Positions 36,501 through 46,606 of a stretch of DNA of 64,000 nucleotides are shown here, piece after piece. Location of the stretch: NCBI RefSeq assembly GCF_037975245.1, contig NC_092580.1:6052501-6116500 (forward strand), in the 5' to 3' direction. The position numbers and the translations under genes are program-made. How positions within the stretch are numbered: position 1 is the stretch's first letter; each line of letters begins with the position of its first letter. Below the pieces are notes generated by a model. It saw nothing but the letters and a program-made list of their open reading frames with translations, was not told the origin of the DNA and searched no databases. Source of the stretch: Apostichopus japonicus. Taxonomy: Eukaryota > Echinodermata > Holothuroidea > Aspidochirotida > Stichopodidae.

Positions 36501-38279
36501 AAGAAAATAATTGTCTGAAACCAGAAATTTATATTTGTATTTGTTGCTTTCAAACAACTTTGTGCATGTCTTTGGTGAGATACTTTGTTTGGTTTACTCT
36601 TTGATGACAGTGTTGTCCATGCATTTTTAGGATGTGATTGTATGATCAGTGATACCAAACAGTTAAGCAATGCACGGAAGTTTTGGTAAACTTGTTGGAA
36701 TTCAGGGACCAAAAGCAGCCAAATGCTTCCAGCTATCCAGAGTTCATAAAGTTCAGAATAGAATAAACTATATTCTAAAAGTAATTAAATTTCCTGTTTT
36801 TTTTTTTTGGGGGGGGGAGGGGGTTCTGTCAGAATATTGGTGGTGAAAGAATTATTTGTCCCTCAAATATGAAAGAGGAGGGAGATGCTAAAAATCAATA
36901 CTCTGTGGTTGCATGAACTTTTCTCCAAGTATCAAATGATCGGTGACAAAAAAGATAGTGTCATCATTGAAAATATTAAAACCTTCATTTCAGGGTAGTC
37001 ACAACTTTAGCAGTAACATTTAATTCAGCCCAAACTTGAGAGAATATTTAGCTAGAAGCAGATGTCTGTATTTAATTAGAAACTGTAAAGGATGTCTATC
37101 TCTCTCTCTCTCTAGCTGATCATGTGATACACATAGCCTTGAGTTCAGTACGATAGCAACACTAGATACATATACATAGTGTCATCCATACATATAATGC
37201 AACATTTTCAATACATACTGTATATCAGAGAATCATTTAGTGTTCACATTTTGGCAAACAGTTTTGAGGTTTATGAATTTTGTTCTCTCAAAATACGGAG
37301 AACTTATGATTGCTCTGTATACAAACACTGTTATACAATACAAAATAGCATGTTACTATGCAGTAGAAGATTTATTAGATTCATGTCAAATTTGTCAAAA
37401 TGAAAAGTATTTTATGAATCACATTCAGTCATCAGTCTGTAAATAATGTTGCATTCAAACTTTCTTGGGAATGGGTCAAGTCTAATATTTTGTTCAACAG
37501 TATAATTCATAGCAGATATAATATGGCAAATTGTATTACATGCAAATCTGGATAGAAAATAACACTCCACTTCATTGTTGTAGACATTAACATTGAATTG
37601 ACATTTAACTGCACTGAACCAGTGCACAAGGAATAAGTGTCTGATTCAACCCTTCTATCCTTATCACAAAATATTCAGCTTTGAATGAAAGAGAAGTAAG
37701 AGAGAGTTATCCTTCCAAATTGGATGCTCAATATTTAGAATGTTCCAATGAGATCATGAATGACTGTCTAATCAAGCTGTAACTTATTTAATCAAAAAAT
37801 ATTCTCCAAGGAATTTCCAACTTATAGTTACTATTAAAGTCATCAGTTTCGATCAAAATATGGTGAAAATTTCCCAAAAGGTTAATGAAGGTTCTCCCAT
37901 TGAATGTAATCATCCATATCATCCTTGTAGGAGAATATTGTATATGCTTGTTTGAATGTATGGATGGGGTTCATTGGTTATCCATAGATGCACTAAGAAA
38001 ATAATGACAGATGGTGACACCTGGCTGTGGATTGAGAGCCTACATGCATCATTTTGGGAAGCTGCATTAGTGTTAATCATTGAAATTGATAAAAAAATTG
38101 TACATTCTTGTAGCATAATCTATTAAAGATGGTTTTTGTTTTAAACTACGTTTTTTTTTTCATTTAATATTCAATTTATCTTTTATATCCATAGAATATC
38201 ATTTGATCAGTTTAAAGAAATAGCGATAGTAGACAGTAGTCTGACAGCTTGGTTTGAAGCCCTTGGAACAGTCTTTTGA
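21383..38279 (+). CDS. Membrane-anchored ZZ zinc-finger / EF-hand protein, 472 residues, 12 coding exons
   Basis: Spliced from twelve exons; all eleven introns are GT-AG and phases agree throughout (1419 nt including stop). The start ATG 21383 is the first after an in-frame TAA at 21359-21361 and has G at -3. Residues 11-38 form one hydrophobic helix with GxxxG-like spacing, a likely signal anchor. About 155-202 is a complete ZZ finger: C160, C163, C175, C178, C184, C187, H193, H197, with the RYxC and DFDVCERC signatures. About 246-350 and 430-472 resemble an EF-hand calcium sensor: a vestigial first hand (254-280), one canonical loop D295-E306 (DANGDGVIDFQE), a degenerate loop 331-342, another near 438-450, and a final WFEALGTVF. 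ZZ plus EF-hand proteins are known from fungi and animals, but the function is essentially undescribed. Likely a calcium-responsive adaptor on a membrane, with the ZZ binding a protein partner (inference). Confidence 0.9.
23815..23961 (+). CDS. ZZ/EF-hand gene, coding exon 2 (linker)
   Basis: The acceptor is a tandem TAG-CAG; use of the second (exon from 23818) drops one alanine codon. Encodes a polar Ser/Arg-rich linker (SSLNIPRDAVRRHILSSSIS). Donor ACAG|GTGAGG, phase 1. Confidence 0.85.
24200..24430 (+). repeat. Degenerate two-unit tandem repeat in intron 2
   Basis: Two units of about 130 bp share AATGTA(G/A)AG, CTGTCTCCACCATA/GTCTTCTCCACCATAG, GTTRWYATCTTATT and RCTTGCTA. The overlapping minus-strand open frame is not a gene. 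Confidence 0.35.
24938..25090 (+). CDS. ZZ/EF-hand gene, coding exon 3
   Basis: Encodes GDQHALLAVQSSDERPAALD and then an amphipathic, possibly helical stretch (LTSQTRVIRQDHQSLLHLLF). Acceptor TTTTCACAG, donor AGAG|GTGCTA; the weak donor lets a long accidental frame run on into the intron. Confidence 0.85.
25660..25730 (+). CDS. ZZ/EF-hand gene, coding exon 4 (first half of ZZ finger)
   Basis: Encodes EGFVHRNITCNVCRTSPVCG then LRYM. It supplies zinc ligands C160 and C163 and the RY before the next cysteine pair. Acceptor CTTCTATAG, donor ATG|GTAAGA, ending in phase 0. Confidence 0.9.
27293..27437 (+). CDS. ZZ/EF-hand gene, coding exon 5 (second half of ZZ finger)
   Basis: Encodes CANCIDFDVCERCEPVVNHD and then KTHVFVQIRRP: the two remaining cysteine pairs and the two histidines of the ZZ fold. 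A proline-rich tail (IPPLASPRS) follows. Donor CCAG|GTTTGA, phase 1. Confidence 0.92.
27690..27922 (+). repeat. 15-bp minisatellite in intron 5
   Basis: Roughly fifteen copies of ATAACTGGTCTGGACC-like units, diverging toward the right. Because 15 is a multiple of three, several frames stay open; those peptides are artefacts. Confidence 0.93.
28116..28181 (+). CDS. ZZ/EF-hand gene, coding exon 6
   Basis: A 66-nt exon encoding GKDHPHSKLTWDEINNLKTS then TH, the bridge from the ZZ finger to the EF-hand region. Acceptor CTATATAG, donor CAT|T GTAAGT, phase 1 at both ends. Confidence 0.85.
28718..28860 (+). CDS. ZZ/EF-hand gene, coding exon 7 (vestigial first EF-hand)
   Basis: Encodes FDQAEIEGLFEQFHTLSTSG and then EGLTRSVYDQCLGPLG. 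It has helix-loop-helix form, but the loop lacks calcium-binding acidic spacing. Ends AAG|GTTTGT in phase 0, just before the canonical EF-hand. Confidence 0.88.
29443..29539 (+). CDS. ZZ/EF-hand gene, coding exon 8 (canonical EF-hand)
   Basis: Encodes FYDANGDGVIDFQEFIGGLS and then IRVKGTWEEKVL. The loop D295, N297, D299, V301, D303, E306 satisfies the EF-hand pattern. Acceptor TTTCTTTCTAG, donor TTAC|GTAAGT. Confidence 0.94.
30428..30725 (-). mobile_element. 5'-truncated CR1/L2-like LINE, end of the reverse transcriptase ORF and microsatellite tail
   Basis: On the minus strand it encodes a recognisable reverse transcriptase C terminus: SYGKQSFQYALAFLWNSLPE followed by HVKCAQYVNNFKTVLKTLCF. 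Compare the family pattern YG..SF.Y...LWNSLP..........FK..LKT.LF. It then carries a short 3' UTR ending AAGAACTGTATTACTATTAT with an (ATT)n tail, as in CR1/L2-type elements. It sits in intron 8 antisense to the host gene and is inactive because of truncation. Confidence 0.82.
31017..31150 (+). CDS. ZZ/EF-hand gene, coding exon 9 (degenerate EF-hand)
   Basis: Encodes AFQGYDLEKLQSISRDNLRQ and then MFKAYFQITIALVKDVVRAC. The helices look like an EF-hand pair partner, but loop 331-342 has L at position 5 and N at position 12, so calcium binding is unlikely. Donor ATG|GTAAGA. Confidence 0.9.
32146..32273 (+). CDS. ZZ/EF-hand gene, coding exon 10
   Basis: Encodes MANFDDTQERPVSSYFSAPI and then a Gly/Pro-rich segment that looks disordered. 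Acceptor CACTCTAG, donor CAAG|GTATGA, phase 2. Confidence 0.83.
33525..33623 (+). CDS. ZZ/EF-hand gene, coding exon 11
   Basis: Encodes EDMWPVMETMSQDAIEEMVD and then NVFKAAKVMSDKR, an acidic amphipathic helix leading into the last EF-hand-like loop. Donor AAAG|GTGAGT, phase 2. Confidence 0.87.
33624..38194 (+). other. Intron 11 of the ZZ/EF-hand gene (4.57 kb)
   Basis: The longest intron of the gene. It contains a G run (36078-36089), a T-run/G-run junction (36797-36817) and a short (CT)n near 37099-37114. No nested gene is supported on either strand. Confidence 0.75.
38195..38279 (+). CDS. ZZ/EF-hand gene, coding exon 12 (C terminus and stop)
   Basis: Encodes ISFDQFKEIAIVDSSLTAWF and then EALGTVF before TGA 38277-38279. 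A consensus donor, AGAG|GTAAGT, follows at 38291, implying that the exon continues 11 nt past the stop and the rest of the 3' UTR is on a further exon. Confidence 0.87.
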
Positions 38280-38719
38280 AATATCCAGAGGTAAGTTATT
38301 TTTTGATGGCTTTGCATAAATTTCACATGGACTAGACACATTGTTTGCCTGAGAGCTTACAAATAAATATTGTAAATCCTGTGGAGATTTGTTTATCTCT
38401 TTTCTGCTGAATTATTAAAGCAGATGCAAGAATTATAATAATTGAATATGAATCAGACATGTCTGTACCCTTCAACTTCCCATCCACTGCCCTGCAACTT
38501 TAACTAGATTCAAATTATGCATGCCAAGCACGTATAGTTCCATTATCCAATGCCACTTTCCCTTCAGTGCCATTTTAAAAGACACCAACCTTATAAGGCA
38601 ATAGGTTTATTACTGTAGGACAGTTCCTCCATTCTTTCCATTAACCTGCATTGAACAACACCTCTCCCCTTCCCTGATCCACCCCTCATTTCACTTTACA
38701 GCCTTTAATTAAAACTTGA

Positions 38720-38820
38720 AAAAGAGGTCTGGCTCTCTCACCCACTTCCACTAGCCTTTTCTGCCCTAAATGTTTATTGAGGTGACATTTTGCATATGAC
38801 AGTAATTCTCTATAAAACCA
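38720..38820 (+). repeat. Direct repeat, copy 1
   Basis: AAAGAGGTCTGGCTCTCTCA, then CCACTTCCACTAGCCTTTTC and TGCCCTAAA, and on to GACAGTAATTCTCTATAAAA. Nearly identical to 39424-39523, about 700 bp away. Confidence 0.88.
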
Positions 38821-39423
38821 GCAAAAATTAACTTTTATAGCATGAACATAAAGCTCTCAAACAGCTAAATTGAAAATGGCAAGCAAGAACGAAACACCCA
38901 TTTCAGTCAACTCCTTTTCCTTTTGTACCACAACTTGATTTTGCTGATCAGCTCAGTTGTAACTTTTGATGATATTTTTTATATAAACAAGTCAGAGGGT
39001 GCTTCAGTGAATTTGTGGTCTGCTGTCTGTGTAATATAGATTAGCAGTAATGAGGATTGTATGTCAAACTGTACTAGAGCTGTTGTTAGGTTTCTACTAC
39101 TTGCACCTGCCATATTATTAGTGGCGCCTTATGCAGATTACCATAAGTTTGTCATGTGACTCGCTAGAATTCCAGATAATTATTTCACTATCACAAACTG
39201 TGCTGCTTCACAACATTGACATTTGTTTTATTGTTGAAGCTTTGATGAATATGTCTAGTAATGACGTACAGTGTAAGGTCATGCTAGATAGAAGGTTTAT
39301 AACTGAAAAGCAAAGCAGCTGGTTGTGTTGATAATTTATGTCTTTTACCACACAAACACATTTGAACAGAGAGAGTAGTGAGCGATGTCAGAACAGATAT
39401 ATCTAAGACACTGAGAAAGTAAC

Positions 39424-39523
39424 CAAAGAGATCTTGCTCTCTCATCCACTTCCACCAGCCTTTTCTGCCCTAAATTATATTGAGGTGACATTTTGCATAT
39501 GACAGTAATTCTCTATAAAACCA
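39424..39523 (+). repeat. Direct repeat, copy 2
   Basis: Matches 38720-38820 with a few substitutions and one small deletion. It ends with extra short duplications of AATTCTCTATAAA. Confidence 0.88.
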
Positions 39524-40296
39524 GTAATTCTCTATAAATTCTCTATAAAACATTCAATTTGTCATGATTTCTGTAAATAAATTCAATTGTCTGCATTTCA
39601 GTTTCCACTCTTCCAGTGGCTGTTATGTAACTTGTCTATGTGTTGCCGTATACTTGGTTATTCTCTGATCTTTCACAATGATTAAACTAGTAAAACTATT
39701 TATTTTAAAAAGTCTACATATCTTTGTTTTTTATTTCGTATTTCCAATATTTTAACGTCATAATAGAGAAAACTTCCTGGAACTTCCAGTAACATGACAT
39801 TTTGTGTTGATAATGTAGCAACTCTTGCTACAAAAGTACACTTGGACACATAATTGGATGCACTTGGTGCAAATTTAAGGAAATAGACATTTGAAACCTT
39901 CAAAAAGTCATAAGTTTTCACAATTTTACTGTGAAATAACCTCCTATTGTCCATTGTTATTACTCTTCCAGTTCTATTGTTATGCCATATAACATTTTAT
40001 GTTACCATATAACATTCATGTTGCTACATGTTTCATCATGCACTGATCCTAAAACAAAGTATTAAACAAGCTTTATTTCAAATCTTTTTGTGTGTTTAGT
40101 TTTGCCGTTTTGCATTCAATAATTCTTTTAACAATTGCTGTTTACTGTGTTGTTATTTCACACCTGCAGTTCATTTACTGTTTATACTGTTGTCTTGCAA
40201 CTTTTTCTTTCGGTGTTTTATTGTCAACTTTATGCAAATTATCATCTGCATTCTTGAGATCTTTTTGGACCCTGTTTAGTAATTATGTTTAACTTA

Positions 40297-40302
40297 AATA
40301 AA
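40297..40302 (+). other. Candidate polyadenylation signal AATAAA
   Basis: AATAAA is followed within about 20 nt by a T/G-rich stretch (TTGTTTG, then TTTGAGGTCTGTGG). It is the most transcript-like end downstream of the ZZ/EF-hand stop codon, but it lies 2 kb away and would need the 3' UTR intron. Confidence 0.25.
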
Positions 40303-40329
40303 CTTGTTTGAAAACTTTGAGGTCTGTGG

Positions 40330-43300
40330 TTATAGACCCGTTGTTTATTCCTTTTCAGTGTTGTGCTTGTTATTACACCCTCTGGTCAAGATGTGCAATT
40401 GTTTGGCAATTTCATGAAACTTTGTTTAATCTTTTGTTCCTTATTTTATTTTTGATCTCTTAACAGATTTTACAACTTCAGCTTTTTGATGTCCATTTTT
40501 CAACTAATCCATCTACATTTGGAAATTTAGCATTATTTATAATTGCAGTTGTTATTTTATATGGCTGTAAATGGATGGAAGAAGCAGTTGGAAGATTTCC
40601 TGAAAGATATTGTATTATGGAAGACAATAAACTATTCCATCCATCGCCTGGGACTCTAACCAAGTTCATTGTGTTGCTGCACCAATAATTACATAACCTA
40701 TCACATTGAGATTTCAATATGCTGTTCAACTTGTGAAGCTCATTTAATGTTTGCTTTTGTTGTTTATTGTGCCTTCACTACAATATGTCTCTGCAGTATA
40801 ATATACATCTATTTTGTTCCTAAAATGCCTTTGCCGATGTTATTATTCAATTAAAGTGCAAAGATTCTAAAAGGAAATATTCTTCTGCTGTCAATTATTC
40901 AAAGGTTGTTTTCTTATATCTCCTATTTACAGAATTGTTGGGTGAAAATCTTTACAAGATATATTATCAGTGTGCATAGATCTGTGTTGTCAAATCTCAG
41001 CTTATAGTTAAAAGAAAAAAAGGACATAAATCTGATGACTTACAACTCTTAAATATTTCCATGTTTCACCGTTGCAAATTTACAGCAATGGTCTTGTTAT
41101 AAATTAGATTATAGACATGTTTGAAGGTCTTGATGTTAATATTTTCAGTAATATTTTTGGTTTACGACATGTTTTATGATCATCCAGTTGATATTTGCAA
41201 TGTTTGTATCCTTAGTTACACACTAACAATCATGTTGCACTGAATTTGCATCAGTCTGTGACTGCCATTCTTGACCAGTAATTGAAGTTAGATATTAAAG
41301 TTTCCTGAAAACAGATTCTATGTCCACCAAAATCGTGCAAGAAATAAAGAGATATTTTTAAAAATGGATAAAACAAATATTGCATTAAATTCATGTGATA
41401 AAAGTGTTACTGTCTTTTACTGAATGATTAATAAGTAGTGAAATCCAGCCAAAAGGTTGAGTGGCACCCTTTATTTATGGTTGGGCAGAATGATGCAAAG
41501 TTACAGCACAGAGCTAACACAGCTTTAAGCAATTTCAAGATTCTAAACAAGATGGAGATATTTCACAGTAAAGCAGTCAGATGTGCAATTCAGAAAGAAA
41601 ATCATGCCTCTTTGTGATATTCTCTCTGCGGTAAAGCTTCTTGTCGAGCTCTTGTAAAATGTTATTTCTAGACAGCAGAGGAACTCTTTCCCGATTTTAT
41701 GGAGGCTGTCGTCGGTCTTAACGTATGCAGAAAACTCTTGACTAGTTTGATGCTGTTGTGAATTATAACCTTTGGGAATGAAAAGTACTTCCCTTTTGCA
41801 TTAATGTCACAAAAGTTTTTGAAGTGCCATCCTTGTTGATAAAAAGTACCCACTTATAGGATACCTGAGAATACCAAACAGTTTATTTGCTGAATTACAA
41901 ATTGAGAGGGAGGTTTAGTCAGATTTTAATGAATAATCACTAACACAGATGGGATGCTTTTATCTTTCTTCAATTCTTCCTGGTTTTGTTTATGTTGACT
42001 TGAATTTCACTGCGACAGGTTTGCTGTAATGTAACGTGGGCAAGTTAGCTCATTACACACCTTTCATTGTGCTCATAAAATCTGCAGTCGACTTCAGTGT
42101 TGCAAAAGGATATTTTGATTTTATTGTGGAAACATTTGTTATGAAGCTAGTTACAAGGTATTCTATTATCCATTCTTACATATAATATCACTCACACAAT
42201 TGGTAAATAGTTGTGACATTGTGCACTTCTTATCTAGGAGTCTTTAATATGTATTTTGTTCACATCAAATTAATAATTTACACCTCAAGAATTGGCAGGT
42301 TCAAACAGCTATGGATGACTTTGTTGGTAGGTTCATACTTTAGACTGCCATATAATGTAAGATTTTTACCACTAGATTTGAAATATTCTAACAGATATGC
42401 AAGCTCATGCATTAGGATATATCATTTTTACGTCTGGAAAGGTTAAATAGCTAAGCACACCACTGTTGGTAAGCTGATCCCTAAGGCTGCCAAGTTGAAC
42501 ACCACAGTCGACCGGTTCAGACAGCAATCCTCCTCTTGTTGGCCAGCTTATCCCTAAACCTAACAGGGTAAAGATGCTTCTGGCAATGTCTTCATGAAGT
42601 AAAACTCTTTTAGACTCTTTTAGAAAGGAAAAGATCTTAAGGAATAAAGCAAATAGGTTAGTTAATTGAAGCTGGGTGACAACCTGCTTCAATAATAGGA
42701 TTTACTTTGCTTTTCCTTCTTCATGCATGGTACTGCTATTTGCAATTGCATTACTCTCATGTGTTTGTGCCAATTGAGACATCAATATTCGGAAGAGTTA
42801 CGCAGGCAAATGTGGGCAAATCTTCTTGTGGTACTGTGGCAGACCGCACTATTTAGTTACATTAACAGGTTAACTTTTAAATAAGGCTACTTCTGAGTCA
42901 CAGCTCAAAGCTAATATACAGTGAACTGGAATGTCGCATTATGACATATTTGAAGGGTACACAGTTGTGACCAAAAATGGCAATAACCGATTGGGAAAGA
43001 TTGATACAACTACTTCTAGCAAATCTATAGTATCATATACGAAGCTACATGACAATATTTGCAGTGCAAATGTAGTGTTTCTAGCTTGGGTAGGACATTA
43101 AGATTGTCAAAGTTGGCATTGTTGTTTGTCACTTCTGTGGTAAGCTGCAATAGATGGTGGCAAAGACTCAACAAAAAACAAATGCTGCAAATCAAAAAGG
43201 ATTACACAATTAGCACACTTCTTTGACTGTAATTCAGAGACTTGCCTGCTGTTACTCTGGCAAATGTGACTGAAAAACAATAGAAATAAACAGTACTCAG

Positions 43301-46049
43301 AAAATAGTAAAGACTTGAAAGAAATGATCTAGTATGTTGGCAAAAGATGATGAGACATCCACAGAGATTACAGTCTGCAACTATGAGATAACTCTAAGAA
43401 TTTCTAGTCAAATAATTAAGCTTTTTGGGAAAGATTTTCAAATCCTGAACTGAGACCAGCTGGAACTGTAACCATTTACATTAGTTATGATTAACCTTGA
43501 GTAATTTTATGAGACCACGCAATCTTGTGTGATTGACTGCTTTAAGAGATTGAATCGTTATCTTTTTCAGCGAAACAGTCTCCGACAGATATTGTCTGGT
43601 GATTGATAGTTCTGCATAAATGGTTTGTTCCAGTGTTGACTGTGTGAGTCAGTGATTTATAGTTAATTGTCAACATTGGAGATTCTCCGCTTCTGCATTT
43701 CCGTCTAGACAACTATTATACTACCCTGCATGCCAAGTAGCTCTGCACACTCCAAATTTGAGTTTTTATGTGAAAAGTGTGATAATACATTACAGTTCTA
43801 CTTGCTGGCAAAAAGATACAGGAATACAAAATGTAACAGTGCAATTGTATAAAGCAGCCTTTGGATGTTGGTTGTTGTATTAGCCTAACAATTCAATCAA
43901 AGTGCATGTACAATGGTATCAATATTGTACAAATAAAGAAGATGATTTTGAAAGATCTGCACAAATAAATATACATACACTTGGAACAAATGTTCTTTGT
44001 CTTGTTGTGTATTTTATCATCTGTGAAAGCCTTCACCATGGTGTATTTGTTATATAACTACAGAATTCTACAAATGTGCTGTCATTGTTGTGAACTGGCA
44101 AATTTTACTCTTTGTCAAATAAATTTCTGTAATTCCTTCATACCTAGTTATGCAACATGCTAACAACACATCTACATTTAATGTATCATGACAAAACTTA
44201 TGCATTTTCTGTAGAAGTGTCATTGCCACTAATGGCACTGTTTTTTGTACCTATTATGGCACAGACGACCTAAAAAGCATGGAATCCATCAGGAATTAAC
44301 TCCTTAAAAATGCAAATACACTCATTACAGTGAGAGAGGTCAAGAAAGAATAATTAGAATTTAAGAATTTTCTTCATTCTTTAAGTTGGGCACAAATTGA
44401 GACAGATACAGTGTAGCACAAACAAAAATATTGCTGGATAGTGATGATTTGGACCTAGCGTTGCAAATTTGCATGATCGTTTAGCTTAACTTTTGTGAAA
44501 CGTACATATAGAGATGTGAATGCTTGCTTTCTGAAGCATTTTCATGGATTTTAAGAAGTGTGTCTGGTATTTAGACTGTAAAGTGCCATGTGTAGGTGCT
44601 CTCACAGTGTTTCTGAGTACTTAAGATGCATTCATAATGAAATTGTCTACTTCAGGTTCAAGGCTTTTTGATACTTGACTATTTTTTGTATCCATTTTTA
44701 TATAGATCATCGTCATGAAGCGAGGACCTTAACAAAATAAAAACTCAAAGATAAGAGCCGCAGAAAAAGCAATTGTGTCAGTATAGCTCTAAAATGTGCT
44801 AGAAAGATCACAAGTGGTCAGTCAGGTTCAGATTTCAATCAGAATTGTAAAACCATTCTAAATACTCTTCCTTTATTGAGACATTTGTAACTGTTAAATT
44901 CAATGCAATATTACAAAACCTGGAAATAATTTGAAGATCAAAACTGCTCCCAAGAAGGTCACTTTTGAAACTTTTTAAAGCCTTTTCAATTTGCTGAGGC
45001 AGTACGGATGATGACCTTTAGAAATATTTCGACTTTATTAACTTCAATCTCATATATTCAGAAGCAGGAAGAAAATCAATACTTTATTCCCTTAATAGGT
45101 TCTATCAGTTGTGCATGACACTATTCTTGGTGGTGAGAGCACCATCTTCAAGAAGAATAACTGTACTATAGAATAGTGTTGTTGTCTAACTGCAAGTTGA
45201 AAGATCATTTTGCAGAAGTGACACCTTGATTTATTAGTATTAGGCGGTAGATTTCATTGGTAAATTAATTGGATTTTGCAAGCCCAGTTGTGAGTCAGCA
45301 TTAGTTGGTCGAGGGCTACTTATGTTCAGCTACAAACTTTCTCCTCTTTGTAAAGCATCCAAATCAATGACATTTTGCTCAAAGTATCCCAGATAAGACC
45401 TATTGGATGACTCTCTGTCTGGCAACACTTTGCAAATTAGCCTGGAAGATACTGATAGACCATGCAGTTGCTGTGTTTGAAAGTCAAATTGTACCACACA
45501 ATCGTAATGAAAATGGTTATAAACAGCGGAACAAGAAAAAACAAATTTTCCATTCTGAGGCACTTAATAATACAGTGAACTATAAGTCATACATAAAGTA
45601 AGACTTTCTCTCTCTTAAAATGTTTTTTTTGGGCAAAATTTAAGATTTACTATAGCAATGCTATGTAAACTATACTAGCAAGTGCTGCAGTGTGCTAGCA
45701 AGTCCCTCAATGGAATTTCACAAGGTCAAATGATGATGTTAATTTCCAAAACTATTATATTGTCACTTTGCCAGTAACTGTTGTTGTGTTAGGCTACTTT
45801 TACCTATTGAACTGTACAGTATTTCTGTCCAATGTAAATAATAAAGGTATATTACCAACTTAGTTTCCAGACATTTCTTATTGTACTTGTTTAATTGGCC
45901 TCAAAACAAGTAATATTTGTAACTCAACTCAAATTTAAACTTCGACCTTTCCAGCTTACTGCACTAAAGGCTCAGTGAAAAAGACATAATTCTATGCATT
46001 TTTCATATCAATATTCTTTATTTTTATTGAGTTATCTGTCGTTAAAAAT
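40330..46049. other. Intergenic DNA, no gene seen
   Basis: AT-rich and CpG-poor, with many isolated AATAAA words and accidental open frames under 100 codons on both strands. None has splice sites or a recognisable domain. A weak 73-bp tandem (TGTTGGTAAGCTGATCCCTA, then TGTTGGCCAGCTTATCCCTA) lies at 42462-42556. Confidence 0.5.
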
Positions 46050-46606
46050 TTTGAGCTGATAAAATTCGCCAGATTTCTTAACGAGTCCGTAGATTCTACA
46101 AACTTGAATCAAAATTGACAAGCCCTGCCAAACAGATGATTCGCCAATCAAATCTCTCTGTTTTTTTAACTACTGTTTAATAGGCCTAGGACTACTTTCA
46201 CTTTCGTAGCTAGCGTGTCTTAGGTCCCTTCTCTTGAATTGTATATCTCTCTCGGTCTTACCGATGTAGCTTGCAAAATTGTGTCATTTCTTTCCATTGC
46301 AATGAATAAACAGGTGTTTTAGACATTTCCTCCGTGGAATTGTAAAAAGTAGAAGATGCAAGTATAGGATTGCATTAAAATCTTGATCGGCCACATGTGT
46401 AGACTATTTTGTTTAATGAACACGCTGACATGGGCGGTCGCAGTGATTTTATGGTAAATCGTTCGCGCCATAAGGGCAACTGAAAATAAATTTCTTTCGA
46501 TTGCGACAGCTTTTCTCCATTAAACCCACCTGGTCAGAGTGCATTTAGAATAAGAAACATTGAATCTACTTTGGAAGTTTGTTATCCGAAATTCATCAGC
46601 AAACAG
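46050..46606 (+). promoter_or_regulatory. Candidate promoter and non-coding first exon of a gene extending to the right
   Basis: About twenty CpGs cluster here, in an otherwise nearly CpG-free neighbourhood. An E2F-like TTCGCGCC lies at about 46462-46469. The stretch ends at a splice-donor-like CAG|GTATTG (46606/46607). No coding exon is recognised in the following 17 kb, which would fit a long first intron. All of this is inference from composition. Confidence 0.25.

Larger units (their letters stand above)
38291..39601 (+). other. Possible 3' UTR intron of the ZZ/EF-hand gene
   Basis: Opens with the consensus donor GTAAGT 11 nt after the stop. One possible acceptor is TGTCTGCATTTCAG ending 39601, followed by a plausible terminal exon to an AATAAA at 40297-40302. 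If the donor is not used, AATAAA at 38362-38367 would end the message within the same exon. Confidence 0.3.

Noticed and set aside
45330-45601. Overlapping open frames on both strands
   Set aside because: Neither strand shows family motifs or splice context; mutual overlap in AT-rich DNA is expected by chance.
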